A stretch of DNA of 64,000 bases. Source: Xanthostigma xanthostigma. Lineage: Eukaryota; Arthropoda; Insecta; Raphidioptera; Raphidiidae. The position numbers were made by a program, and so were the translations under genes. The stretch spans positions 4,030,001-4,094,000 of the forward strand of contig OY754465.1 of the NCBI GenBank assembly GCA_963575645.1, read 5' to 3'. Each line of letters begins with the position of its first letter. Within the stretch, counting starts at the first letter, position 1. The notes below the pieces were generated by a model. That model ran no database searches, was not told where the DNA came from, and saw only the letters and a list, made by a program, of their open reading frames with translations. This document shows positions 41,736-52,043 of this stretch, piece after piece.

Positions 41736-42326
41736 TAGATGGAAAAGTCGAAAGCAGAACGTTTGACTTAGGAACTTTGTTTGGACTAGTTAGGAGATAA
41801 ACATACTAAAAGTCCTTACCCCTCCGAGGTACGCCCGAAGGGGGGGGAGCACAAAGAAGGTCCCGTTTTTTGGTTTTTTGCTTTCATCTCGAAAACGGTA
41901 CGTCGTACGAAATTTTGTTGTAATACATACTCTATTCTCGCCCGAAAATCAGGCTTTTCGATTTCAGCATGTTTAGGTAAATTTAAATATATAAAACTGC
42001 AATTTAATGGTATACTGAGTACCTAAACTGTTTAAAACAAAAATCATCATTGAACTAGTTTTTCATATACTTAATTTTTCGGAGCTCATAGCTAGGCAAA
42101 GATTGGAGATAGATAAAAAGTGTGAAAGCTAAAGTTGTAGAGAATTTTATCAGCTTTCATTATGTATTACAACAAAATTTCGTACGATGTACCGTTTTCC
42201 AGATGAAAGCAAAAAACCAAAAAACGGGCGTACCTCGGAGAGGTAAGGACTTTTAGTATGTTTATCTCCTAACTAGTACAAACAAAGTTCCTAAGTCAAA
42301 TGTTCTGCTTTCAACTTTTCCATCTA
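41736..42326. mobile_element. Element with about 190-bp inverted ends
   Basis: TAGATGGAAAAGTCGAAAGC at the left pairs with its complement ending CATCTA at the right. The arms include CTAGTTAGGAGATAAACATA, CTAAAAGTCCTTACC and GTACGAAATTTTGTTGTAAT. The centre shares GCCCGAAAATCAGGCTTT with 36115. No coding frame. Confidence 0.8.
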
Positions 42327-42990
42327 GAAATTATTCGTTGCTTAAGCTATATATATTTCTAATACCAGATCTTGCGCTATGAATAATGTAATTCGTAATG
42401 ATGAGCCGTCATCATTCTATGCCGTTATTATTATGGAAATTAATTTAAAAGAAAAAATATTTCATTGTAAACAATCGACTTTCCGTCAGCAATTTTAATT
42501 ATTTTTTTTTAGAAATCTATCCTTTTATCGAATCAGATTACGGAACATATTTTCTTTTGTTGTATTATGAACCATTAATACTAAAATGACAAACCGATGA
42601 AAAACAGCCCGAGCAGTCAATGAGAAAATGATGAAAACTCTTCAAAAAAAGAATTGAATATAATAGGGATTCGTGAGATATTGGCGAGGAATGGTATAGC
42701 TGTAGATGGGGAATAAAAGGGAACGTGGACGATCGGTAGGTACAACAATAATACGTCCTATCGTTCTGATTGCACATAACCTATCGTATCTTCCACCTTA
42801 CATACCTGGCAATGTCAGATTCTTTGTGCTGATCATTGTAGATGGAGTGGAGGTTACTTCACTTCACTGTCCTGTGACTGAATGTCATTGTGGCGCGAAC
42901 TTGAGGCGACACTGCCATAATAGTGCGAGATCCGCTGTTAGAAATATATACCCTCATCTGTTATTTGATGATGACAAAGAGTATGTTAGA
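42327..42990. other. Unassigned stretch containing part of the longest open frame
   Basis: A 215-codon plus-strand frame starts at 42706 but runs into a Helitron and another repeat after about 42990, so only its first 85 or so codons are unique here. They include Cys/His-bearing HCPVTECHCGANLRRHC, which I do not recognise. No convincing splice sites. Family U words occur at 42350 and 42955. Confidence 0.25.
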
Positions 42991-43076
42991 TCTATACTAA
43001 TATATAAAGCTGAAGAGTTTGTTAGGTTGGTTGAACGCGCTAATCTCAGGAACTACTGGTTCAAATTAAATTTTTT

Positions 43077-43241
43077 AACTTCCCGCTTTAAAAAAAAAAA
43101 AAAAAATTTTTTTTTTTCAAAAATCGGGAAGTTATTGGTTTCACCCCGATTTTCGAAAATCGAGTTTTCGCCAGATCTCGACGTTTTGAGGTCCTACGAA
43201 GCTATTAAAACTATTTTGGCGATGATGTCCGTAGGGCTGTA

Positions 43242-43291
<50 letters not shown>

Positions 43292-44320
43292 AACCTTTTA
43301 TATCTTTTGAACGGAGTGTCCGACTGAAACGCGGTTTGCGGCATCTGACGTGATCTTGGTGAACTTAGACTTCCTGAAAATTTGAAACGATTCGGCCCAA
43401 AAAAATTTGAGAAATCTTAAAAAAACAAGTTTCAAAATTTTTTTAAAATTTGTTTTTGTAAAATATTTTCTAAACTACTAAACCGAATAATTCCAAAATC
43501 TAATCAGCTCTTCTCCTTAACAAACTGCGTCGATTTCCGCAAACCGCATCAAAATCGGTGCATTTGTTCACGAGATACCGTGAACGAAAAAATCGTAAGA
43601 AAGTGTTTTTTTAAAATGATTCTTAAAATTGTTATCAGATCGATTTTTTTGTAATAAATTACTTTCTTAGGCTAAAAAAACTGCGTCGATCGCCGCAAAC
43701 CAGATCAAAATTGGTTCATTTGTTCATGAGATAACGTGAACGAAAAATTAGGAGAAAAGTAATTTTTTATAATTACTCGTAAAATTCTTATCAAATCGAT
43801 TTTTTTGTAATAATTTACTTTCTTAGGGTAAAAAAACTGCGTCGATCGCCGCAAACCAGATCAAAATTGGTTCATTTGTTCATGAGATAACGTGAACGAA
43901 AAATTAGGAAAAAAGTAATTTTTTATAATTACCCGTAAAATTCTTATCAAATCGATTTTTTTGTAATAATTTACTTTCTTAGGTTAAAAAAACTGCGTCG
44001 ATCGACGCAAACCGCATCAAAATCGGCTCATTTGTTCACGAGATATCGTGAACGAAAAATTTGTAAAAAAGTGTTTTTTTTAAATTGCTCGTAAAATTCC
44101 TATGAGATCGATTTTTCTGTAATAAATTACTTTTTTAGGATAAAAAATTGAATCGACTGCCGCAAATCGCATCAAAATCGGTTCATTTGTTCATGAGATA
44201 TAGTGAACGAAAATTTCGTAACAAAGTGTTTTTTTTTTGAGCTCGAAGAGCTAAAAAATAAACTTCTTGCTATATTTTATATATTTTTGAACGTTTCGAA
44301 CTCGAAAATAGCGGGAAGTT
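43077..44320. mobile_element. Element with AACTTCCCGC ends and internal 156-bp array
   Basis: Begins AACTTCCCGCTTT and ends AGCGGGAAGTT. Near the left is GATTTTCGAAAATCGAGTTT followed by ATCTCGACGTTTTGAGGTCC, words typical of a widespread insect repeat. It contains a (GT)n tract at about 43246-43282 and a five-unit tandem array. Confidence 0.75.
43525..44240 (+). repeat. Five tandem units of 155-156 bp
   Basis: CTGCGTCGATNNNCGCAAAC (or close variant) starts at 43525, 43681, 43837, 43993 and 44148. Each unit also contains TCGATTTTT(T/C)(T/C)GTAATAA and TTTGTTCA(C/T)GAGATA. The period is constant to one base while units differ in sequence, as in an old array. Confidence 0.9.
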
Positions 44321-44527
44321 ACAGGGATGGCCTGCAGGGTCAAACTTCTTTTCAAATTTTTTTTGTTGGATAACCCATTTATCGAGGAAGGCTATATAAT
44401 ATCACGCTACGGCCAATAGGAGCGGAGCATCAATGAAAAATGTTGCAAAATGTATCTCAAAAATAAGCTTCTATTCAGGTGAAATTCCCTAACTAAATAT
44501 ACTAATATTAGCGCTGTACATTCACAA

Positions 44528-44600
44528 GCCCGGCTGGCTCAGTGGGTAGAGTATGCGACTGTTAATATTAGGGTCGTGGGTTCGAGTCCCACGTTGGGCT
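44528..44600 (+). tRNA. tRNA-like sequence with Asn (GTT) loop, Helitron copy 3
   Basis: GCCCGGCTGGCTCAGTGGGT (A box), loop GACTGTTAATA (anticodon GTT) and GGGTTCGAGTCCC (B box). The acceptor stem GCCCGGC/GTTGGGC pairs with two G-U wobbles, better than the CTT copies. The anticodon stem is still imperfect (TGCGA / TATTA). Probably a SINE-type module. Confidence 0.6.
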
Positions 44601-44632
44601 AATGTATTTTTAACTTTTTTTTTATTACATAG

Positions 44633-44795
44633 CTAAAAAGTTAATTAGAATTTATTTAATTTAACAGCATCGGTACGCGATTTAGCCAGGCAACCCATGT
44701 GCGATTTATAAATGTATAGATTATCTAGAATATAATCTTTGTCATCATCAAATAATAGATGAGGGTATATATTTCTAATACCAGATCTTAGACTA
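44633..44795 (-). repeat. Family U partial copy
   Basis: AATTTAACAGCATCGGTACG, GATTTAGCCAGGCAACCCAT and TCTTTGTCATCATCAAATAA match 40691-40790 inverted. Confidence 0.7.
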
Positions 44796-45038
44796 TATAC
44801 TACAGGGCACACCTCTCTGAAACCGTTCTAAACTTACCTTGTCAAAATCGAATGGTTGCCGTCAGTATTTCAACTCCCCCTTTTTTTTTAATCAATCTAG
44901 TATTGTGACAATGTTTGTTGGAGGAAGCAGTCTTATTGACGGTAGAAGTAACGTGGCTGGCATTCAGGTTTTGAATTATTTACAAAATAATAAATTTGGA
45001 AATGAAATGTTCAGTAGCGGATTAATGACATTATAGAC

Positions 45039-45247
45039 TTGCAAAGATGGAGGGGTCGGGTCATGTCCCGTCCACATGAGCTCGAGCCCCATTTGTACAG
45101 AGGAGAAGAAACGATTCACATAGTAAATACTTTCTGCATCTGACAGCTGGACTATTGTAGCCATGTTACGAGCGGTGAACCCTGTCTGTCGATTGAAAGC
45201 AGGCGATGGGTACATCGCGTAATTAGGCCACGACATTACCGACTGCC
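45039..45247 (-). CDS. Candidate exon of an unidentified gene
   Basis: Minus strand. A pyrimidine-rich stretch and CTTCTGAACAG|GG form an acceptor at 45248-45250. The frame is open across about 69 codons: MSWPNYAMYPSPAF, RNMATIVQLSDAE, YVNRFFSSVQMGLELMWTG, then HDPTPPSLQ, followed by a possible but weak donor GTCTAT. Codon choice and residue mix look protein-like, unlike nearby AT-driven frames, which begin just past the donor. I do not recognise a family. It is not repeated in the window. It could belong to a host gene or an unrecognised transposon. Confidence 0.4.
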
Positions 45248-45841
45248 CTGTTCAGAAGACCAACAAACGACAGGTAACTTTCCGAAATTCAAATTTACTT
45301 TATCTGAAGAAAATTGGGCCCTTTAACGTCGTAATTACAGTAAACATTTTTTTTTACATTTATGGTGGATATAGAATTGACCTGAGATATTTTTTGTCTT
45401 TTATTATGTGAAAAGTTTTAATTAAGGTTTTGACGTAGGTACTGATATTTTCAAAATAACCAACAAAGTGTTCCAAGAACTGTCGTTTTATAGCCAAAAT
45501 AAACAGATTTGTTATTTTTTAATTGAAGAACAAATCTATCTTTAATATTATTAATGTTGATACGTAATAAAAGATAGTATATTGATTTAGTCATCATGTT
45601 TTTTGTTGTGACTTTTCGACGTCCATATTCTTGATGTCGACACAACAAAACAAACAAAACTAAACATTGGAAGTTGTTGAAATCGTTTTACTTGAAAAGA
45701 AACTGAGTGCAATGGATTTTTAATTTAATGATTTTATTTCTCGATATTTAAAGAGCTCTTAACCATGGAAATCGAATACGGTTTTATTGTTTAGCGCTTT
45801 ATATGAAATTGTAGTATAAGTTTTTTTATGTTATAACTGTA
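45248..45841. other. Uncharacterised stretch
   Basis: If the exon at 45039-45247 is real this is intron upstream of it. No repeat partner recognised. Confidence 0.3.
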
Positions 45842-46679
45842 CAGAATGATTTTTAAGTTGATTCTTTTTTTTAACAGCGTTTAGAAATAAAATAGACGAA
45901 CAAATATTTCAAGTAACTCAAAAAATGGGAGAGAAACGGCTTTCAAAGTTTTAATAAATTTTATCAAATTTTGAGGTCGGTCCTGGCGTTATGTTATGTC
46001 ACTATGGAAATATGTTATGTCATTATCAAGTATTCAAAGAAATTGTCCAGAAGTTGTCCACGTTTTGTAGGACACAAAGATGCGTGCGTTATAGCTATGC
46101 TTGTAGTTGCGAATTATTTGGGATGCATTTCCGATTCGTGCTATCATTTCTTCGCGCGTAATAACCGGGATTTTTAATTAACTAAATAAAATTAAAAAGA
46201 ACTAATTAAACTTTGAACGACTGTTTTTAAAGTGAAACTTTTATTCTATCGCCCCGAATTTTTCTGGCAGTCTGTTGCATGTCGCATTATAGGCGGCCGC
46301 GGAGTAGGGGTAAAGTGAAAGGCGCTCGGCAGAGCAGCCAAGGCCAATATGGCGGCGCCCATGGTTAGCATCAGCTGACCGTGTAGTATGTATAACACAT
46401 AGTCAGTCTGTCATGCGGCCAAGTGCTGTACAGTGTTTTCATGTTTTTATTCGTGTATTCATGTGAATATTGTTTATAATTAATCGTGATGGATAAGTGT
46501 CTACAATCCAACGCCTACAATCCAATAAAAGTTTCACTTGCGTCGTGGTTTCTTAAAACAACACAACTGTTTTTTCTCTTATTTTTGAGTTTTGATAAAA
46601 AAGTTACTTAAAATATTTGTTCGTCTATTTGATTTCTACACGCTGTTAAAAAAGAAGAATCAACTTAAAAATATTTCTG
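45842..46679. mobile_element. Tc1/mariner-type element with about 80-bp inverted ends
   Basis: Starts CAGAATGATTTTTAAGTTGA and ends CAACTTAAAAATATTTCTG, flanked by TA (45840-45841, 46680-46681). The arms continue through AACAGCG and AATAGACGAACAAATATTT. No transposase frame was recognised. The AGTGAAAC-ended repeat (46229-46569) is nested inside. Confidence 0.8.
46229..46569. mobile_element. Repeat with AGTGAAACTTTTATT inverted ends, copy 2
   Basis: Inverted relative of 11460-11816, including the flanking GTGGTTTCTTAAAAC hairpin and CACAACTG beyond the inverted end. Interior words ATATGGCGGCGCCCATGG and CAGCTGACCGTG match. Confidence 0.75.
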
Positions 46680-46986
46680 TATATATTGCAGGTAGATGTA
46701 AGAGAAATTGTGACTATTAGATTTCTTTATGTCTGCAAGATGAGTTGTTATCTGCGAACTAGAGTGTAATGTATCTTAACTTTGACCATCCACAACCCTG
46801 CATACCGATGGCAGGTGACCCGTGACAAAACTTGGAAATGATTCGTGTCATTGATATCAACTATAATGTACCTACAATCGAGTATCTTCCGATTTCATTG
46901 TATATGTCGAATGTCGATCCTATTATACATATTATATTGTATTGAGAAAAGAGTACCTACATTGCATTATTATTAAAGAGCATCTA
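46680..46986. other. Uncharacterised stretch
   Basis: No gene or repeat partner recognised. Confidence 0.3.
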
Positions 46987-47917
46987 AAGGCCACTGCACA
47001 CGAGGCTAGAAACACCAATGGCCTCGAACTGCGCACTGTATACCTGGCTCTTAATCTTTATTACACGAACTGCGCACTGTACAAAAGACCATAAAAATTC
47101 ACAGTACACGAACTGCGCACCAGGCAATTATAATAATAATTATGTATGATCAAAGGAAAGAAAAATAAAACTTAACAGCTCTGCAAGTTTTAAAAGCACA
47201 GCGCCATTTTTTAAAACCTTCGAAAAGGAAAACTTTACACTTTCCAAAACCAAAATATCGTTACCTCTTTCACTATACTCAAAAACGGGATTCATAATTA
47301 ATATCAGACGCTAGAGTAACTTTAGCAAGACTTCACTACAAGCACCTTCACAAAACAAATCTGAAGAACAATTGAAAAATGAACATTTCCATCAAAAGCA
47401 AATGCACGTCTACTTGACAATGCGAAGATAAATCAATTAAGAAAAGGGATTAATAATTATTTTTGTAAATACCAGCAATTGGACCAGTGCGGAATTCATG
47501 TTAAGTATTACAGGTAATAAAACGAACCCTCATTAAACGATTGAGAAAGTGCGCAGCGCGTCCAGAAACTTGCTTGAAGTTCTGCTAGCCGGTAGGCTGG
47601 GTACGAAGCTAGAAATGACGTCACTGCGGGCTTGCCTGCTAGCTCACAAGATAGGTTTTAAAATTAGAACAGGGGCTGTTTTCCTTGCTAGGTCCGCGGC
47701 TAGGTATGAGCAAGAACCAATCAGGAAGCAGTATCTTGTCACGTGGGCGACTTGAGCAAACGCCCACAACATGGCGTCATTGTGCTCAGAGTCAGACAAC
47801 AGGACGCGTTTTTCTCTGTGTTTATAAATTTGAATTCGTGTGAAGCGAGCACATAGCAATCAGGAAAACCAGCGCTCGAAAACTAGTAGGCAAATCTAGT
47901 AGCGTTTCTAGCCTTAA
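46987..47917. mobile_element. Degraded copies of the GCACACGAGGCTAGAAAC MITE
   Basis: A lone end, GGCCACTGCACACGAGGCTA, is at 46987. A fuller relative of 8973-9328 spans 47535-47917 (ACTTGCTTGAAGTTCTGCTA to GTAGCGTTTCTAGCC). A CGAACTGCGCACTGTA word is duplicated near 47027 and 47070 between them. Confidence 0.6.
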
Positions 47918-47941
47918 TAATTATGACAACCTAATTAAATA

Positions 47942-48423
47942 CAGTGTAACCTCTTTATAACGAATCTCAAAGGACCGAGCATTTTTTTCGTTATAAAGAG
48001 TTTTCATTATATGGAGGGAAGAAAGAAAAATAACCAAATTTATTCCATAACACATATGTCTGTCAACTTTGCCTGACGTTTTTTGCTATGCCAATATTTG
48101 TTTTGTATTTTATTAAGCATCTTATGCATGTTTTGGGATGTGGTGGAATCATCTTCATTAAACAATAGGAATTTTTCGATAAGTTTGGCGGCATCAAGTG
48201 CTTGTTGAATAGTTGGTGTTGGTTCAGAATCGTCCTCTTTACGTCTGTAAATATTTGCTGACGTCTAAATATGAACATATTTCTTCGTAATAGAGAGTGG
48301 CTGTTGCGCTATAAAGAGGGTATTAATGTATAGGTTTTAAGGTAAACCAACCAAATTATAAACATGTCTACGTTATAGGGAGTTTTGCGTTATAACGAAC
48401 GACGTTATAAAGAGGTTAGACTG
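47942..48423. mobile_element. Tigger/pogo-type deletion derivative
   Basis: Starts CAGTGTAACCTCTTTATAAC and ends GTTATAAAGAGGTTAGACTG, flanked by TA (47940-47941, 48424-48425). CAGT..AACCTCT.TATAACG is the hallmark of Tigger-like ends. The minus strand inside keeps a C-terminal piece of the transposase. Confidence 0.85.
48058..48237 (-). pseudogene. Tigger transposase C-terminal remnant
   Basis: A 60-codon open stretch begins EDDSEPTPTIQQALDAAKLI, continues KFLLFNEDD and ends near NKIQNKYWHSKKRQ. Tigger/jerky-like proteins have an acidic linker followed by .EAL.AL..L..FL...E near the C-terminus. The DDE domain is missing. Confidence 0.65.
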
Positions 48424-48477
48424 TAATACCAAATCGACACAAAATAAATTCACCTGTAAGTATTATCACAGTAGAAA

Positions 48478-48518
48478 AATCTTTCACGTGATATAACACT
48501 TATCACGTGAAAGATTTG
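48478..48518. repeat. Perfect 17-bp hairpin
   Basis: AAATCTTTCACGTGATA and TATCACGTGAAAGATTT are separated by 7 bases. The arms contain CACGTG. It could act as a binding palindrome or a small foldback. Confidence 0.85.
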
Positions 48519-48834
48519 GTCTAAGAAATAAAGCAAAGCGTAACTTCAAGATAGTATCCTCGCTGGTACTTAAATAAATGTTTTCCGATTTCCACAAAGA
48601 ATAACTGTTATTGAGGTCTTTTTATATGAAATTAAATGAAGGTAATTCATCGGCTAAAGACATAACCATATCTTGTAGAGCTGTTACCTTGGCCAGCACT
48701 TAAGTAAATGTTTTCCAGTTTTCACAGACAACCAACTAGCGAAAGAAAGAGCAATTTTATAGTTAGACACAGAACTTTGCTTTTCCTGCAGTTCCAGCCA
48801 ATAATATATGCTCACAACTTAAATAATAATAATT
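48519..48834. other. Stretch with a short dispersed duplication
   Basis: CACTTAAGTAAATGTTTTCC near 48700 resembles TACTTAAATAAATGTTTTCC near 48570. No gene. Confidence 0.4.
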
Positions 48835-48847
48835 GTTACACAGACTC

Positions 48848-48865
48848 GCCCCACGTTGGGCGCCA
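48848..48865 (-). other. Primer-binding site, tRNA-Lys type, 1
   Basis: TGGCGCCCAACGTGGGGC on the minus strand complements a tRNA-Lys 3' end (gypsy-type priming, established knowledge). The tRNA-like modules in this window end CCCACGTYGG, consistent with it. Confidence 0.65.
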
Positions 48866-49025
48866 GTTTGTAACAATTATTATTATTTTATTCAACATAT
48901 TTATTAACGTAAGTTTATAACATGAATATTACGTTAATAAATATGTTGAATTAAATAGTATTCATGTAACAAACTTACGTTAATAAATATGTTGAATAAA
49001 ATAATAATAATTGTTACACAAACTG

Positions 49026-49043
49026 GCCCCACGTTGGGCGCCA
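49026..49043 (-). other. Primer-binding site, tRNA-Lys type, 2
   Basis: Identical 18 bases to the first site, 178 bp away. Confidence 0.65.
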
Positions 49044-49090
49044 GTTTCTAACAATATTATTATTTTTTTATAAAACATATTTATATTTTA

Positions 49091-49456
49091 TTAACATGAA
49101 CACTACTTCCTAGTTCATACGCTCCGCTGCCATCTTGCCTCTGTTTCTTCACACTACCACCAAAGTATACCAGTGACGGCGTGGCTTTTTTAAAACGTGG
49201 TGTTACAAATTAATTAAGGTACCTATGTTTCATTTACAAATATTCACAAATTAATTATATAATCACAATTAATATTCAGCGTAAGTAATTCAATACACAA
49301 TTATTCTCATTTAGCAGTACCTACATTGCTGCCAACGTAATTAAATAGGTATGTTTAAGTTATTTATTTTCATGACTTTGATCGATAATAATATCACAGT
49401 GGGACGGACAGAAATTAAGATCGCAATATCTTATTAATAGCTTCATTTTAATGGTA
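49091..49456. other. Uncharacterised AT-rich stretch
   Basis: No gene or repeat partner recognised. Confidence 0.3.
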
Positions 49457-49487
49457 AACATTTCGATGATTATCGCATCATCGTCAG
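49457..49487 (-). ncRNA. Hammerhead-like stem-loop 7
   Basis: Minus strand: CUGACGA (perfect core with C at the free position 7), U, hairpin GAUG-CGAUAAU-CAUC, GAA, AUGU, U. The usual ACGU is AUGU here and no outer stem is evident. Confidence 0.35.
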
Positions 49488-49500
49488 CGCTTGTGTTAAA

Positions 49501-49840
49501 ATATATCTATCTGTATATATAAAATTCCCGTGTCACGATTTTGGCCGCGATAATCTCCGAAACCACTGAACAGATTTTAATAAAATTTTGTAAATGTGTC
49601 TTGCTTGGTGCAACTTAGGCTATAGGATAGTTTTTATTAAATTTTTTATACAAAATTACGGTATTTTCTCAAAAAATCTGTTTGTTTGCTTCTGAGCTAA
49701 TTTAGATATCAAACAAATAAACAAAACTTTTTTAGTGCCAAATAGCGACATCTATCTGTTAGAACTCTTGCTCAAAGCTATTAGTTCATAAGTAAATGTG
49801 GTATTATTAATTCTACGTCACATGTGTTTCATAGACAAAC
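49501..49840 (+). mobile_element. Helitron-like element, related to 58802-59214
   Basis: TATATATAAAATTCCCGTGT, CACGATTTTGGCCGCGATAA and GAGCTAATTTAGATATC are followed by GCTCAAAGCTATTAGTTC. It matches the minus-strand copy near 59 kb. The CTRR end is not resolved here. Confidence 0.6.
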
Positions 49841-50370
49841 AATACAATGTAAACACAGAAGCAAACACACAACTGTTTTAGTACCAAATAGCGACATCTG
49901 TACACCGACACTAAACCTCAATCATTCTGTCATCTAGAAACAAGACAAACTAAAATTTCCGGCCACACTGTTCCATTAGAAATAAACTTCTTACGACTAA
50001 AAATGTAATTGAAAATTACGAACAGAAGTTGTCTGTTGGTCTGTACCTACGTATTTCTTTATTTTTTTATTTGCGGGTTGCGAGTTCTCCAATATATTAA
50101 ATTCAAGTAAGTCGAGCAATAGTTGTAAACCAGATAGGTTAAAACAATGTGCGATGTGCTAATGCGATGTATGTATGTATGTATGTTATGTAAGTGAGGT
50201 CTCCCTTATTGCGCACCACTCTGTCTTATTGGAGTCTATTTCATTTGAACGTCCTCTGAGAGAAAAATACATAGGTACCATTGTGGAACTATACTGCGAT
50301 CTAACATTTTGTACACCAATAAACACACACATATTCCAAGTTTTGGGCTTGTTTTAACATCTGATTTAGG
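49841..50370. other. Uncharacterised stretch
   Basis: A second CAAATAGCGACATCTGT at 49886 belongs with the preceding repeat. A (GTAT)n tract occurs near 50168. Confidence 0.35.
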
Positions 50371-51353
50371 ATAAATTCGGGAGAAATAATAAATTACTTC
50401 ATGTTGACGCGTAGAGTGCGAATAATAAGCCGAAACTGTACGGTAATATATTACTGCACAGTTTCTGGACCAATAGGAACGCAATAGCGATTTGTATATA
50501 TGAAAACAGCATCGCAATTCAGCGAAAGTCAGGGCCATCTTGTGTGCATCGAGGACTGTGGGTACGTCAATCAATGAAGTGATTTATTATTAAGCTATTG
50601 CATAGCTTTTATCGCGGGCTTTGAGTGCGGCGACCGAATCAAGAAATTCCTTAACGACAAAACCTAACACCCCCCACTCCGACCGGCACAGCGTTGAAAG
50701 CCGTGCATCGTCTAACGTCGTTTCAGTTCGGCAGACTTCGGCACGGTGTTTGTGTGCGTGCGACTAGACGTATGGTTGCTCATAACTGATTCTATCTTTA
50801 TTTGTGTATAAAGTGTTTTAAATATGAATAAACAAAGTGCATTTATTAATGAAGAAAGTGATAAAAAAATAGTGAAAGAAAATGAGTGAGTACTCTATAT
50901 ACATACATTTTATTATTATCACAAATGAAGTATTTTTTTTTTGAATTTATATATAATACTGCTATAAAAATAACCTAAATTATTTAGGTTATGTGCAGAG
51001 AAAGTATATATGATATTATATCTTATATAAATGTACATCGCGCGAAATTCTATGATCAAACTCTTAATATCGTTCTTTTTGTTCAAATTTTTTGAATGAA
51101 TAATTGTTTTGGTGTGTAATTACACTATTTATACCTAGCTATTTTCGTTTTATAGAGAAGAAAAACTTAAAGACCTAAAAAGAATATGCAATAACTTTAC
51201 CGCGGCAGTCCCCGAGTGCCACACGTATTTTTTTTGTCCCTCTTTTAACAGGGCCCCGATCACATATTACTCGTGCTAGTTGAATAAAGTGCGACAACTT
51301 TCACGCTCATGGAATCTTCTCCTTCTCTCACTAGTCGCACAATATACTATTAC
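50371..51353 (+). mobile_element. Element family T, long copy with exons
   Basis: The flanking parts match the short copies at 35731 and 60791. Between GATTTATTATT (50591) and CCCTCTTTTAACAGGG (about 51238) this copy holds about 640 bp that the 60.8 kb copy lacks, including two spliced coding exons. The short copies are therefore probably internal deletion products, or this copy gained a gene piece. The superfamily is not recognised. Confidence 0.65.
50824..51279 (+). CDS. Two-exon frame inside the long family T element
   Basis: Exon 1 (50824-50885) starts ATG and reads MNKQSAFINEESDKKIVKEN, ending AATGA|GTGAGT. Exon 2 (51156-51279) starts after ATTTTCGTTTTATAG and stays in frame: EEKLKDLKRICNNF, then TAAVPECHTYFF, to a TAG inside the inverted repeat. 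Splicing gives 61 residues. The intron is 270 bp. The donor and acceptor are good and the frame matches across the junction, which is unlikely by chance but not proof. The sequence is Glu/Lys-rich and probably a truncated transposon protein. A TCAGTT initiator-like word lies at 50723. No family recognised. Confidence 0.45.
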
Positions 51354-52043
51354 TTGTTTGTGAAATTATTAACATCCGATATATACGACCATAAGAATTT
51401 GTAAAAAAGAAGCTTTTGATCTTCTTACGGTGTAATCGTATTGTATTCGATACGACTGGGAAACAAAACAGAACGTCAGTGTATAAATTTCAGCCGTTTG
51501 CGCTGGTCCGTTTGCCGTCTAGGCTGAAACTACCTTTTGAATGCGTCTTTCCACTCTTCATTATATTCTAAATGTCTGTTTGAAACGCGCTGACCACCGT
51601 TTGCAATGGACCTTTAAATGTTTACGATATTATCATAGTATGCTCTGAGGCAATAGGTTCTTGTTGTTTTCTACCCCAGTTGTAGAATATGCTTACGGTA
51701 AACATAAGAGAATACGTAAAATTCTTAAAAACTTAGTCTACATCTAGAACGTATATATTATGCTTGTCAACTATTTTATTAATATTATTTTTAAAATTAA
51801 AAGAAAATCTTCTATTAATATAATTAAAAAGATTCCAGCCAATTGGGCGACGGAATCATCCAACTTCAAAATGTTGACATTTGATACCTATATAGATAGT
51901 ATTAATGATGAAAAAAAATCTGATATTGCACGAGCTAGTATTCAATATGATATTTGCCATAGTTACTGACATAATACGTTCCACGTCATGTAAAAATTAA
52001 TCAAAGCATGCTTAACTATTTCATTTCTGACCATGGAGATATC
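51354..52043. other. Uncharacterised stretch
   Basis: The 69-codon frame at 51760-51969 is Ile/Lys/Asn-rich. Its 3' half is less AT-driven, but no family or splice sites are recognised. Confidence 0.3.

Larger units (their letters stand above)
42991..44640 (+). mobile_element. Helitron-like element with tRNA module, copy 3, split by another element
   Basis: Starts TCTATACTAATATATAAAGC, is broken at 43077 by a 1.24 kb element, and resumes near 44355 with TTGTTGGATAACCCATTTAT. The tRNA-like module follows at 44528. The usual 3' hairpin end is not seen before family U begins near 44633. Confidence 0.7.
48835..49090 (-). mobile_element. LTR fragments with two primer-binding sites (TRIM-like arrangement)
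   Basis: On the minus strand LTR-like ends (TTGTTAGAAAC / TTGTTACAAAC) are followed by TGGCGCCCAACGTGGGGC at 49043-49026 and 48865-48848, and each site is followed within about 10 bases by TGTGTAACAATTATTATT, an LTR-like start. The 100 or so bases between hold inverted copies of TTCAACATATTTATTAACGT. It looks like short terminal repeats linked by primer-binding sites with no gag-pol. Confidence 0.6.

Noticed and set aside
42706..43353. Longest open frame in the window (215 codons)
   Set aside because: From about 42990 it runs through a Helitron start, an AACTTCCCGC element and a (GT)n tract, so it is a chimera of repeats; only the first 85 or so codons are unique and they match no family.
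43525..44240. CRISPR array
   Set aside because: Units are 156 bp, diverged along their whole length, with no short-repeat/unique-spacer pattern and no cas genes; the DNA is eukaryotic.
51760..51969. 69-codon plus-strand frame as a gene
   Set aside because: First half is Ile/Lys/Asn low complexity; no family and no splice sites.
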